A DNA stretch of 42,074 nucleotides. Origin: Phycisphaerales bacterium. Its GTDB lineage: Bacteria > Planctomycetota > Phycisphaerae > WQYP01. The stretch is taken from positions 1-42,074 of the forward strand of contig WQYP01000015.1 of the NCBI GenBank assembly GCA_009781185.1. The letters are read 5' to 3'. The stretch's first letter is position 1. Each line of letters starts with the position of its first letter. A model generated the notes under the pieces. It saw only the letters and a program-made list of their open reading frames with translations. It was not told where the DNA came from and made no database searches. Both the position numbers and the translations under genes were made by a program. This document shows positions 18,234 through 26,712 of this stretch, piece by piece.

Positions 18234-19363
18234 CAGACAGCCTGAGCATCGTGATTCCGACCAATGGCCGTCATGAACTCGTGACCGCCCTACTCGACAG
18301 CATTCACACGGATGCCAAAAACGCGGACCTGAATATTGAAGTGATACTCGTCGATGACAGCAACGGAACTGTGGCTGACCAGATGATGCAGATCGCGGCT
18401 GCTCATAACGCAACGGTTATTCACGGCGTGAGTCAGGTCGGTGAAAAACGCAATGCGGGTGTGATGAAAGCAAACCATGACCTGATCCTATTTTTGGATT
18501 CTGATGTGAAGATACGGCCCGGTACTCTCCGCGCCCATGTGAACCGCCTCTCTCGTGAGCCGGAAAATGTTGCCGGTTGTCTGGGTAAAGTCATCTTCGT
18601 TGGACAACCCACATACGCGTGGCAAGTCATAGAATCCATGCAACTGCCTCTCCCTTTTTCAGAATACCCGGAACTGGCGGATTATGTCACTTGGGGCCCA
18701 ACTGCAAACCTGTGTGTGCGACGTAAGCAGTTCCTGCAGGTAAGAGGCTTTGATACCACTCTCCCACGCTATGGTGGCGAAGACGTAGACCTCGGATTTC
18801 GTTTGAACAACCAGGGGCTGCGAATCGCCACCGCACCCGATGCCGTTGCCGAACATGCGATTGAGACTTGGGGCACCTGGTATCAGAATTTGCGACGTCT
18901 TTGGAGCTTTGGACTAGCAGATTACTACCTGCTTATCCGCCACCCGGATCGTTGTTTTTATGACTTCCCAACCGGGCCTATGCTTTGGCTGGTTCAAACC
19001 CTGGTATTGCTCGTCTTGATTGCGAGACAGTCCATAACACCTATAGCGGCAGTCTGCGCGATCGGGGTATCTGTGGCAGCCTACCACCTTGTTTACGCCT
19101 TAATAAAACGAGAAGCGGGTTCTCGCCTGAGAGTTCACCTGCTGGGACCGTTCGTATTCTGGATCATGGACTTTGCCAAGGCGTTTGAATCGCTGAGACA
19201 TGGCCGTCCGGCGTTTGTTTTTCAACGGATAAAATTTCATGATGACTCAATTGCGCTTGACTGGAAAGAAATCGCCGCAAGCGCCTGGGGGATTACTGCA
19301 TCAAGTATCCTCTATCTTGCCGTGATTCTTTTAGCGAAGATATTAGCCAATCATGTAGGATGA
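18230..19363 (+). CDS. GT2 glycosyltransferase with C-terminal membrane segments, paralog of the previous gene
   Basis: 377 residues. LSIVIPTNGRHELVTALLDS, VILVDDSNG, LFLDSDVKI and GGEDVDLGFRL mark a complete GT2 domain. Hydrophobic segments near residues 255-305 suggest membrane anchoring as in the gene before. ATG 18230 overlaps the preceding stop (ATGA); the in-frame ATG at 18176 is inside that gene. Two similar enzymes suggest consecutive sugar additions. Confidence 0.86.
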   Translation: MTDSLSIVIPTNGRHELVTALLDSIHTDAKNADLNIEVILVDDSNGTVADQMMQIAAAHNATVIHGVSQVGEKRNAGVMKANHDLILFLDSDVKIRPGTLRAHVNRLSREPENVAGCLGKVIFVGQPTYAWQVIESMQLPLPFSEYPELADYVTWGPTANLCVRRKQFLQVRGFDTTLPRYGGEDVDLGFRLNNQGLRIATAPDAVAEHAIETWGTWYQNLRRLWSFGLADYYLLIRHPDRCFYDFPTGPMLWLVQTLVLLVLIARQSITPIAAVCAIGVSVAAYHLVYALIKREAGSRLRVHLLGPFVFWIMDFAKAFESLRHGRPAFVFQRIKFHDDSIALDWKEIAASAWGITASSILYLAVILLAKILANHVG

Positions 19364-19370
19364 GTTTGAT

Positions 19371-20078
19371 ATGTCAGAAGCATGGTCTCAAATCGCGTTG
19401 CGTTATGCCAAAGTCTCGGATGATATACGTCAGCGGTTCCTGCATCCGGCAATGCGGGAAGCAATCAAGGAAGATGTGACGTTGCGTTCTAATTGTCTGG
19501 ATTACGGATGTGGTCCGGGTGAACTGGCTTTAAGCCTGGCCAGCCTGTTTGAGAAGATCGTCCTGGTTGACGCGGCTCCTGATGCGTTAATAGAAGCATC
19601 CAAAAAACTTGGTCCAAGGGCAGCCGCTCTAAGCCCATCTGAATTTTATGCCACGGAGGAAATGTTCAACGCTATAGTTTTCTCGATGGTTCTAACGACA
19701 ATACCCACCGATAATGAAGTGGAATACTTGCTGTGCGAACTTGCCGTACGGCTTAGAAAAGAAGGAAAGCTAATCATTGGCACAACACACCCTTGCTTCA
19801 CTTTTACAGCGCTTTCACAAATTTCATATTCGTCATCCGGCTCTTCTTATGCCGTACAAATTGAGCCGGGGCTGGAGATTACAGAATATCATCGCCCTCT
19901 TAGCCGCATTCTTGACTTGTTGGCAAAGGCTGGCCTTCGGATTCTTCGTGCTCGGGAGATATATGACACCCCGAACTATTATCTCGAACGGGGCGAAGAG
20001 CCGTCCCGTTATGCTGGCATATTGCCTATTTTTCTTGTGTTGACATGTGACTGTCCCACAATCCAGGAATCCAAATGA
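19371..20078 (+). CDS. Class I SAM-dependent methyltransferase, last gene of the operon
   Basis: 235 residues. LDYGCGPGELALSLA near residues 42-56 is SAM motif I, followed by VLVDAAPDALIEA and a motif II-like stretch near NAIVFSMVLTTIP. It starts 7 bases after the glycosyltransferase stop. It is unlike the methyltransferase at 12642 in sequence beyond the shared fold, so it is not a recent duplicate. Its stop at 20076 ends the same-strand run of closely packed genes. Confidence 0.85.
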   Translation: MSEAWSQIALRYAKVSDDIRQRFLHPAMREAIKEDVTLRSNCLDYGCGPGELALSLASLFEKIVLVDAAPDALIEASKKLGPRAAALSPSEFYATEEMFNAIVFSMVLTTIPTDNEVEYLLCELAVRLRKEGKLIIGTTHPCFTFTALSQISYSSSGSSYAVQIEPGLEITEYHRPLSRILDLLAKAGLRILRAREIYDTPNYYLERGEEPSRYAGILPIFLVLTCDCPTIQESK

Positions 20079-20386
20079 GCGGGCGAAAACTTTATCCGCT
20101 CCGTGACACCGCACTGTGGCGGGACAAGGGATTCCTCCAAGGAAAATAGGAGGCCGACGCGACAACACCCCAGCATCCCCTCAAATCGCACTGGTAAGCA
20201 CTGGCAAGCTGTCGTCGATGACGATAAAGTACGATCGTGAATCCACGCATAACTGTCAGCGGGTCGTGATCTGTTCCCGCTCGCTTACAGTTACAGTCAG
20301 GGCAGAGCCAAGGAAGATTTATGCGACAGTCGCAGTTTTCATGCGTTGAAGCTGTCAGTCGCTTGATGCCTTTTTAGGAGTCAGTC
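20079..20386. other. Intergenic spacer after the biosynthetic operon
   Basis: No gene is supported here. A 6-bp inverted repeat (GAGCGG 20077-20082 with CCGCTC 20096-20101) follows the operon but lacks a T run, so I do not call it a terminator. A 77-codon open frame in this stretch has no recognisable features. Confidence 0.5.
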
Positions 20387-20953
20387 GTGAAAACTCCCAG
20401 ACGTAGCCAAGTCGGCAGCAGCCAAACCGACAATCTTGCCAGGAACGCCATCGCCACCGCACTGGACGTGTTCGAACAAATCGACAACGAAGCCAAGCAG
20501 AAGAAGCTCGCCCATCGCGGAGTATTGGAACAGGCCAGAGCCAATGCCCTTGCGCGGATCGAAGAATTGCAGCAGCAGGTCTCGCATCTCGACGAAGCTC
20601 TCGCGGCAGTCGATAGCATCAAGTCGCCGCAGTTGAAAACAGCACCGTCGAAACCAATCTCGTCCAAATCAGCACGACCGAAGCCAACTCCGCCGACCGC
20701 AGCCCCCGCTACCACCTCCGCCAAATCCGCCCGTCGCAAAGCCCTCAGTAAATGGGGCAAAGTACGCAAGCGTATAGTCGAGTGGCTGAAAGCTCGCCCC
20801 GGCCGGAAATTTTCAGCGCGCGATCTGGCCAATGCATTCCCGGAACTGGGAAAACAGCAAGTCAGTCTTTTCCTAAAGCCATTACGGGACACCGGGACAA
20901 TTCAGACTGATACTTCGGAAGGAGTTGTCAAAACGAAGTATTACGTCAAGTGA
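20387..20953 (+). CDS. Coiled-coil protein with C-terminal winged-helix-like domain (copy 1)
   Basis: 188 residues. Residues ~20-85 are a heptad-rich, charged coiled coil, then a Ser/Pro/Lys/Ala-rich linker, then a ~75-residue domain of the form KxRxRIVEWLKAR..KFSARDLANAFPEL..QQVSLFLKPLRDTG, which reads like a small winged helix. It is a clear paralog of the next gene and shares its final domain with the protein at 23351. GTG 20387 is used because GGAG sits 6 bases upstream. The function is unknown; DNA binding as a dimer is a reasonable guess. Confidence 0.7.
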   Translation: MKTPRRSQVGSSQTDNLARNAIATALDVFEQIDNEAKQKKLAHRGVLEQARANALARIEELQQQVSHLDEALAAVDSIKSPQLKTAPSKPISSKSARPKPTPPTAAPATTSAKSARRKALSKWGKVRKRIVEWLKARPGRKFSARDLANAFPELGKQQVSLFLKPLRDTGTIQTDTSEGVVKTKYYVK

Positions 20954-20981
20954 CGCTTAAAACGATTCCATAGCCCCCCCC

Positions 20982-21004
20982 GTCCCCCAAGAGGGAGGGG
21001 GGAC
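20982..21004. terminator. G/C hairpin between two paralogs
   Basis: GTCCCCC at 20982-20988 pairs with GGGGGAC at 20998-21004 across a 9-base loop. No run of T follows, so intrinsic termination is doubtful; it may act as an attenuator or simply separate the two genes. Confidence 0.25.
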
Positions 21005-21013
21005 TTCCAAAAA

Positions 21014-21508
21014 ATGACGGGATTTGAAATTATGACAGCACGTAGTCACGCCCAAACCGGAAACTTCGCCGACAATGCCATCGCTAAAAAAGCACTGGAC
21101 GAAATTCAAAAAATCGAAGCGGAAGCCAAGCAGAAGAAACTTGCCCAGCGAGAATCATTGGAACAAACCAGAACCAGCATCCTTGACCGAATCGAGGAAC
21201 TCCGGCGTCAACTCGCTCAGGTTGATGGCGCTCTCGCGATGATCGACGGCAAAAAGCCAACACAACCGAAACCAAGCTCAGGCACAGAAAAAAGGCCCCG
21301 CCGTAACTGGGATGAAGTGCGTGAACGTGTGTTACGCTGGATGGAAGAGCGTAAGGGTGAAAAGTTCCATGCTCGCGATCTGGCCAAGGAGTTCCCGGAA
21401 CTGGAAGGCCAGCAAGTCAGTCTCTTCCTGAAGCCACTACGTGATGTCCTGGCAATTCGAACCGACAAAACTGAAGGCGTGCAGAACGTGAGATACTACG
21501 TCGTTTAG
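21014..21508 (+). CDS. Coiled-coil protein with C-terminal winged-helix-like domain (copy 2)
   Basis: 164 residues from ATG 21014; ATG 21032 is an equally possible start, as neither has a well placed ribosome binding site. The coiled coil (EIQKIEAEAKQKKLAQRESL and onward) and the final domain (VLRWMEERKGEKFHARDLAKE, then QQVSLFLKPLRDVL) match copy 1 closely, with a shorter linker between. It lies 11 bases before the sigma factor gene, so the pair and the sigma factor may be co-transcribed. The function is unknown. Confidence 0.7.
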   Translation: MTGFEIMTARSHAQTGNFADNAIAKKALDEIQKIEAEAKQKKLAQRESLEQTRTSILDRIEELRRQLAQVDGALAMIDGKKPTQPKPSSGTEKRPRRNWDEVRERVLRWMEERKGEKFHARDLAKEFPELEGQQVSLFLKPLRDVLAIRTDKTEGVQNVRYYVV

Positions 21509-21519
21509 GAAAAATCGCC

Positions 21520-22221
21520 ATGCCGCATCGTCATTTTCATGCAACGCGATCCACCAGACGTAATTCCGTGACTCCGGCAATTCCACCGGAAGAAAAACGA
21601 CGGCAACTGGAAAGCGAAGCATTGCCGCTGATGGATCAGATCTTCACGATGGCCAGGCGAATGGTCGGTGAAAAATCGCAGGCTGAAGAACTGGTGCAGG
21701 AAACTTATCTCCGCGCGTTTCGCTCGGTCGATCAGTACCGCCTGGGAAGTAATATCAAAGCGTGGCTTTCCACCATTTTGCGGTCGGCATATATTGATTC
21801 ATATCGCCGCGTTCAAGCTCACAGCCGCAGCGGTACGCACGAACCGTTGACGTCGGATATCTTTGCAAACCCCGAACGGAACGATCTGGCCACCGACCCG
21901 ACCGAATTTATGTCCGTTCTGGACCTGATGGTGGATGACGACATCCACGAAGCAATGCTGCGGTTGCCGGACATTTATCGCGAAGCGTTCGTTATGGTGG
22001 TCGTCAGCGAACTGACCTACGAGGAGGCAGCCGAAGCGTTGGGTGTGCAGATAGGAACGGTCAAGAGCCGGGTGTTTCGCGCCTGCCAGGACCTCAAGAT
22101 GCGGCTGTGGCCATACGCCGTCGAAAGAAGGATGGCTTCGCGGGTGAAGGGTGGGGAAGCCCAAACAAGCGTTTACATCCGCGCCCATTCTCAATCGCTT
22201 CGCAACTTCAGCAAGTCCTAA
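21520..22221 (+). CDS. ECF-type RNA polymerase sigma factor
   Basis: 233 residues. Region 2 is visible in AEELVQETYLRAFRSVDQY with KAWLSTILRSAYIDSYRR (about residues 50-95). Region 4 is in LPDIYREAFVMVVVSELTYE and EALGVQIGTVKSRVFRAC (about residues 147-190), the helix-turn-helix that reads the -35 element. There is no sigma region 3, which fits the ECF class. TAGGA lies 9 bases before the ATG. No anti-sigma gene with a membrane helix follows; the neighbours are the coiled-coil pair and, on the other strand, an ankyrin protein, so the control partner is not evident. Confidence 0.88.
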   Translation: MPHRHFHATRSTRRNSVTPAIPPEEKRRQLESEALPLMDQIFTMARRMVGEKSQAEELVQETYLRAFRSVDQYRLGSNIKAWLSTILRSAYIDSYRRVQAHSRSGTHEPLTSDIFANPERNDLATDPTEFMSVLDLMVDDDIHEAMLRLPDIYREAFVMVVVSELTYEEAAEALGVQIGTVKSRVFRACQDLKMRLWPYAVERRMASRVKGGEAQTSVYIRAHSQSLRNFSKS

Positions 22222-22241
22222 ATATCTACACTCATGCCTTG

Positions 22242-23072
22242 TTACTTCAGCCACTTCACGACATCGTCGTGACCGTTCGAAGTCGCCAAAAATATAGGCG
22301 TTGCACCATTCTTGTCCTTGGCGTTGATGTCCGCGCCCTGTTCTCTCAACCACTTCACCGCTTCGATGTGACCTTCCAAAACCGCCGGAAATATGGGCGT
22401 CATGCCATTCTTGTCCTTGACGTTTACATTCGCGCCCTGTTTTTTCAGCCATGCCATCGCTTCGACGTTTCCTCCCCAAGCCGCCATATGCATGGGCGCT
22501 GCGCCAGGTTTGTCCTTGGCGTTTACATCCACGCCTTGTCTTTTCAGCCATCGCATCACTTCGACGTAACCTCTGTGAGCCGCCGAAAACATGGGCGTCG
22601 CACCAATCTTGTCCTTGGCATTTACATCCGCGCCCTGTTTTCTCAGCCATTTCATCGCGTCGAGTTGCCCCCCCAAAGCTGCCGCATGCATGGGCGTCGC
22701 GTTCTCCTTGGTCTTGGCGTTGACGTCCGCTCCCTGTTCTTTCAGCCATATCATGGCTTTGATCTGCCCTCCAAAAGCCGCCACATGCATGGACGTTACG
22801 TTGTTCTTGTGCTTGCCGTTGATGTCCGCGCCTTGCTCTTGCAGCCACTTCATGACTTCGACATGACCTCTCCTCGCCGCGATATGCATGGGTGCTGCGC
22901 CGTTCTTGGTCTTGGCGTTGATGTTCGCGCCTTGTTCCTTCAGCCATGCAAGCACATTCACGCGGCCCTCTCGTGCAGCTACATGTACTAACTTTTCGCC
23001 CTCGTCGTTGATGATCGCGTTGACCTTGTCGGCATGACCACCTTTCGCCATCACCCAGGCTTCCATTAACAT
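22242..23072 (-). CDS. Ankyrin-repeat protein
   Basis: 276 residues made almost wholly of about eight 33-residue ankyrin repeats with the consensus GxTPMHxAAxxGHxxxMKWLxxQGADxNAKDK. There is no signal peptide and no other domain, so it is likely a cytosolic protein-binding module. AAAGGA lies 5 bases before the start codon. The repeats are alike enough at DNA level to suggest recent unequal exchange. It converges with the sigma factor gene. Confidence 0.88.
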   Translation of the reverse strand: MLMEAWVMAKGGHADKVNAIINDEGEKLVHVAAREGRVNVLAWLKEQGANINAKTKNGAAPMHIAARRGHVEVMKWLQEQGADINGKHKNNVTSMHVAAFGGQIKAMIWLKEQGADVNAKTKENATPMHAAALGGQLDAMKWLRKQGADVNAKDKIGATPMFSAAHRGYVEVMRWLKRQGVDVNAKDKPGAAPMHMAAWGGNVEAMAWLKKQGANVNVKDKNGMTPIFPAVLEGHIEAVKWLREQGADINAKDKNGATPIFLATSNGHDDVVKWLK

Positions 23073-23350
23073 GCTGGTCCTTTCTTTGTCACGCCATCAT
23101 CGCGGGCCAATGCGGTCCCAGGAGACGTCCTTCTTCCTTCTGTTTCGGCTTAATCACAAAATACCATGAAGCTCAATTGTGCAAACGATGTCTACAGAAT
23201 TCCGGATATTTCGAGGTCGATGCCGATAGCGGGCAAAATTGACGATTCTGGCGAGTTCAGTATACTTTTTTCTGCGATATTTAGTAGCGGTCGGCTGAGT
23301 GTGCGAACTATATAAATTAACACCAACCGACATGGCCGATGGAGTTGTCT

Positions 23351-24499
23351 ATGGTAATGGGTAGACCCAAAGGAAGTATCGAAGATCCCGAACGTAAGCG
23401 GTTGGAAGCAGTCCGGCTGGAAGCCGTCCGACTTCATCAAGAAGGACGTTCCGCCAAGGACATCGCCGCATTGTTAGGAGTCCACCCACAGGCTGTCCGT
23501 TACTGGTTGCGGCAATTCAAACGAGGCGGTATCGAAGCGCTTCGCGCCAAGTTCAGCAAGAGCGACAAGCGAAAGGGCAAACTCCCTGGAACCGCCAAAG
23601 AGTTCGAACGTAGGCGGTTGGAAGCAGTCCGGCTTCATCAAGAAGGGCGTTCTATCGAGGACATCGCCGCATTGTTAGGAGTCCTCCCAAGGACTGTCAA
23701 TGAGTGGTTGCAGAGGTTCAGTCAAGGTGGTATCGAATCGCTTCGCGCTAAGCTCAACAAGAATGACAGGCGAAAGGGTAGACCCGGTGGGCACAGTGCC
23801 AAAGAACTCGAACGTAAGCGGCTGGAAGCAGTCCGGCTTCATCAAGAAGGTCGTTCTGTCGAGGACATCGCCGCGTTGTCAGGAGTCTATCTAAGCGTTG
23901 CCGGTCGCTGGTTGCGGAAGTTCAGCCAAGGCGGTATCGAATCGCTTCTCGCCAAGCCCCCGTCGGGACGACCCTCAATGCTTGACTATCACCAGAAATG
24001 CGAGCTTCGGGAACTGCTGCTCAAAGGAGCCATAGCTTTCGGCTATCCCGACGACCGGTGGTCATGCAAGCGTGTTGCGGAGGTGATGCTCCGCGAGCTT
24101 AAGGTGAAGCATAACCCAGAACGTCTGCCAAAACTGATGACGATTTTGGGCTTCGCGCCTAGAAGGCAGGCGGAGCCGAACGGTAAGCACTTTTATTACT
24201 GGGTTCTCGAGCGGTCGATGAGCAAAACGACTCAAGATATTACCCTCATGTCCTCTTTGCCTTCCTCACAAATCTCTCCCGATGTACGCAGCACTCACCT
24301 TGAAGTGCGGGAGAAAGTGATTCGCTGGTTGAAGGACAAGGTGGGTATGATGTTCTTCACACGCGACTTGTCGAAGGAATTCCCGGAAATCTCAGGCAGT
24401 GATACCGTCACGTTCCTGAAGCCGCTGGTACGGGCGGGCATATTGACGAGGCACAAAAAGAAAGGCCAGAAGTGGGCAAGGTATCTCGTCGTGAAGTGA
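23351..24499 (+). CDS. Three tandem HTH modules plus IS630-type winged helix and a C-terminal winged-helix-like domain; no catalytic domain
   Basis: About 382 residues from ATG 23351 (GGAG 6 bases upstream). Three near-identical ~70-residue modules, each with RLEAVRLHQEGRS..DIAALLGV and then WLRxFxxGGIExLxAK, form homeodomain-like helix-turn-helix units. A stretch GRPSMLDYHQKCELRELLLK with WSCKRVAEVML resembles the second DNA-binding part of IS630-family transposases, but the DDE catalytic domain is absent. The last ~75 residues (EVREKVIRWLKDKVG..FTRDLSKEFPEI..FLKPLVRAG) match the C-terminal domain of the genes at 20387 and 21014. It is probably a domesticated DNA-binding protein. Confidence 0.75.
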   Translation: MVMGRPKGSIEDPERKRLEAVRLEAVRLHQEGRSAKDIAALLGVHPQAVRYWLRQFKRGGIEALRAKFSKSDKRKGKLPGTAKEFERRRLEAVRLHQEGRSIEDIAALLGVLPRTVNEWLQRFSQGGIESLRAKLNKNDRRKGRPGGHSAKELERKRLEAVRLHQEGRSVEDIAALSGVYLSVAGRWLRKFSQGGIESLLAKPPSGRPSMLDYHQKCELRELLLKGAIAFGYPDDRWSCKRVAEVMLRELKVKHNPERLPKLMTILGFAPRRQAEPNGKHFYYWVLERSMSKTTQDITLMSSLPSSQISPDVRSTHLEVREKVIRWLKDKVGMMFFTRDLSKEFPEISGSDTVTFLKPLVRAGILTRHKKKGQKWARYLVVK

Positions 24500-24560
24500 C
24501 CTTCATGGCGGGTGATCTGGCGGCGGATGAGGTACTACGTAGATTGACCGCAAACTACGT

Positions 24561-25814
24561 TCATTTTTCATCGTTATCTACTCTTCGCCATCTTCGCCGT
24601 TTTCCATAGCGAGATCGAAGCTCCAATGCCTCATCTGCCAACTCCATCGGTAGATTCGGCATTGCCAAAACTTTATCGACATAATCTTTCGCCTCGCGTC
24701 TCAACCCTTTGCAGAAATGCAATCTCGCAATTTGGAGCAATGCATCCGCCTTTGCCTCCGACGATGCGTCGGATATCTTGATCGCTTGCGTGTAATCGGA
24801 CATGGCCCCTTCTGCATCACCACGCTCACTTTTCCTCACGCCGCGATAGCACAACGCCCTCGCTTTTGGCTCTGCCGGCGAGCCGATCATCTCGATCACT
24901 TGCGTGTAATCAGCCAGTTCTCCCTTCCTGTCGCCAAGCTGACCTTTCCCCACGCCACGATTAAACAATGCCATCGCCTTTCGATCCACCGGTGCATCGG
25001 GCATCTCGATTACTTTCGTATAATCAGCCAGCTCTCCCTTCCTGTCACCACGCCCGCCTTTCGTTATGCCGCGATTGAACAACACCTCTGCCTTTATCTC
25101 CGCCGGTGCGTCAGACATTTCGATCATTGGCATTAAATCGGCTTTGGCTCCTTCCGCGTCACGCCATCTTTTCAACATGCCGCGATAGAACAGAGCATTC
25201 GCCTTTGGCTCCGCTGGAGCGTCGGGCATCTCGATTACCTGCGTGTAATCGTCCATTGCTCCGTCCTCGTCGCCACGCTGACCTTTCCTCACACCACGAT
25301 TGAACAGTGCCTCCGCCTTTGTATCCATCGGTGCGTCAGGCATCTCAATCACTTGCGTATAATCGTCCAACTCTCCCTCCGTGTCGTCACACTTATTTCT
25401 CGCCACACCGCGATAGAACAGCGCCATCGCCTTTGGCTCCACCGGTGCGTCGGCCATCTCGATCACTCGTGTGTAATCGACCATTGCTCCTTCCACGTCG
25501 CCGAGACGATGTTTCATCATGCCGTGATTGAACAGAGCTTTCGCTTTTTGATCTGCCGGTGCATCGGGCATTTCGATCACTTGCATGTAATCGATCATGG
25601 ATTCTTTTGCATCGCCACGCTCACTTTTCCTCGCGCCGCGATTGACCAGCGCTCTCGCCTTTAGTTCCGCCGGAGCGCCTGGCATCTCAATTATTTGCGT
25701 GTAATCGGCTATTTCCCCTTCCACATTGTCATGCAGATTTTTCGTCATACCGCGATCAAATAGCGCCTCCGCCTTTGCTTCCGCCGATTCGTCGGGTGTG
25801 TCTTCGAGCGTCAT
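24561..25814 (-). CDS. TPR-like repeat protein with 38-residue units
   Basis: About 417 residues from ATG 25814; an upstream TTG would add 6 residues. It consists of nine or ten 38-residue repeats of the form ALFNRGVxKGQRGDxxGAxxDYTQVIEMPDAPAEPKAK, that is, a TPR helix pair with a fixed linker; one unit is one residue short. The C terminus is a basic tail (YGKRRRWRRV). There is no signal peptide or membrane helix. The role is probably protein-protein interaction. I recall similar repeats in planctomycetes, but I cannot verify it here. Confidence 0.8.
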   Translation of the reverse strand: MTLEDTPDESAEAKAEALFDRGMTKNLHDNVEGEIADYTQIIEMPGAPAELKARALVNRGARKSERGDAKESMIDYMQVIEMPDAPADQKAKALFNHGMMKHRLGDVEGAMVDYTRVIEMADAPVEPKAMALFYRGVARNKCDDTEGELDDYTQVIEMPDAPMDTKAEALFNRGVRKGQRGDEDGAMDDYTQVIEMPDAPAEPKANALFYRGMLKRWRDAEGAKADLMPMIEMSDAPAEIKAEVLFNRGITKGGRGDRKGELADYTKVIEMPDAPVDRKAMALFNRGVGKGQLGDRKGELADYTQVIEMIGSPAEPKARALCYRGVRKSERGDAEGAMSDYTQAIKISDASSEAKADALLQIARLHFCKGLRREAKDYVDKVLAMPNLPMELADEALELRSRYGKRRRWRRVDNDEK

Positions 25815-25922
25815 TGTTCGTTCCAATCTCAAGCGAGTAATGCTGGGAATTCTAACTCACACGAAGTCCGAAGAATAGAAAGTCGGTCCGTTTCATGTTG
25901 GTCCGTTTCATGACAGCATTCT

Positions 25923-26684
25923 CTATCGTGTTGCCACGAGGATCAGATCCGTGCTGACCGTTTCACAGTATGCCGCCTCTTGGTAGTTTCCGTAAAACCG
26001 CACACTCGCCGCTCCCACCTGCTGTGCCATTTCTTTCAGCTCATGTGCGGATAATCCCAGAAAGTGTGCCGTATCAGCTTGCATCTTCCCCGTAGCCGGA
26101 TCGATCACCAGCAACTCCACATACCCATCGCCCCCCACACGATGCACTCCTTTGACCACCACCCGTTGCCTACCTTTCAACGTCACCAACTTCGACTTTT
26201 GCCACAGCACCCCCGCCTCCGGCAACGCCCGCACATTCAACACCTGCACCACCGCCACGCCCCCCGGCCGCAACGCCGCCAACATATTTTCAATCGCCGT
26301 TCTCACCACCGCCCGATCTCCCGCCAACGCCAGCGAATTCCCCACACAAATCACCGCATCGAACCCCCCTCTCTTCTCCTCCGACCACGGCACATCAAAC
26401 CCTCGCACTACCCACTCCAACCCCACAGGCGTACCAAAACGCTCTCGTGCCTGTGTAATCATCGCTTCCGACACATCCGCCGCCTCCACCGTCATACCCC
26501 ACTCATGAAACATCGCCGCATGATGCCCCGTCCCGCAAGCCACATCCAACACCCGCTTACTCCCCCCTCCTCCCACCTGCGCAAACAATCGCTGATAGAA
26601 CGGCGTCTCGTTAGCCAATCGCTTCGGCCAATCAATCATCGCCTCATACGCCTCAGCAAACTGGTCAAACATCGTAATGTCCAT
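25923..26684 (-). CDS. Class I SAM-dependent methyltransferase
   Basis: 253 residues. MFDQFAEAYEAMIDWPKRLA opens the protein and VLDVACGTGHHAAMF near residue 45 is SAM motif I, with TVEAADVSEAMI next. It ends in a strand pair with YGNYQEAAY, a form seen in small-molecule or glycine-type methyltransferases. Start at 26684, or at the Met four codons later. Its position among minus-strand conserved genes gives no hint of a substrate. Confidence 0.85.
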   Translation of the reverse strand: MDITMFDQFAEAYEAMIDWPKRLANETPFYQRLFAQVGGGGSKRVLDVACGTGHHAAMFHEWGMTVEAADVSEAMITQARERFGTPVGLEWVVRGFDVPWSEEKRGGFDAVICVGNSLALAGDRAVVRTAIENMLAALRPGGVAVVQVLNVRALPEAGVLWQKSKLVTLKGRQRVVVKGVHRVGGDGYVELLVIDPATGKMQADTAHFLGLSAHELKEMAQQVGAASVRFYGNYQEAAYCETVSTDLILVATR

Positions 26685-26712
26685 CTCTGTGCATCATTTA
26701 GAACGGTATATG

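Noticed and set aside
20116..20349. A 77-codon plus-strand frame
   Set aside because: No protein-like pattern; treated as spacer.
21799..22947. A long minus-strand frame of 382 codons
   Set aside because: It is a repeat-derived shadow of the ankyrin gene and runs through the sigma factor gene.
22107..22991. A plus-strand frame of 294 codons opposite the ankyrin gene
   Set aside because: Shadow of the ankyrin repeats, with the same period.
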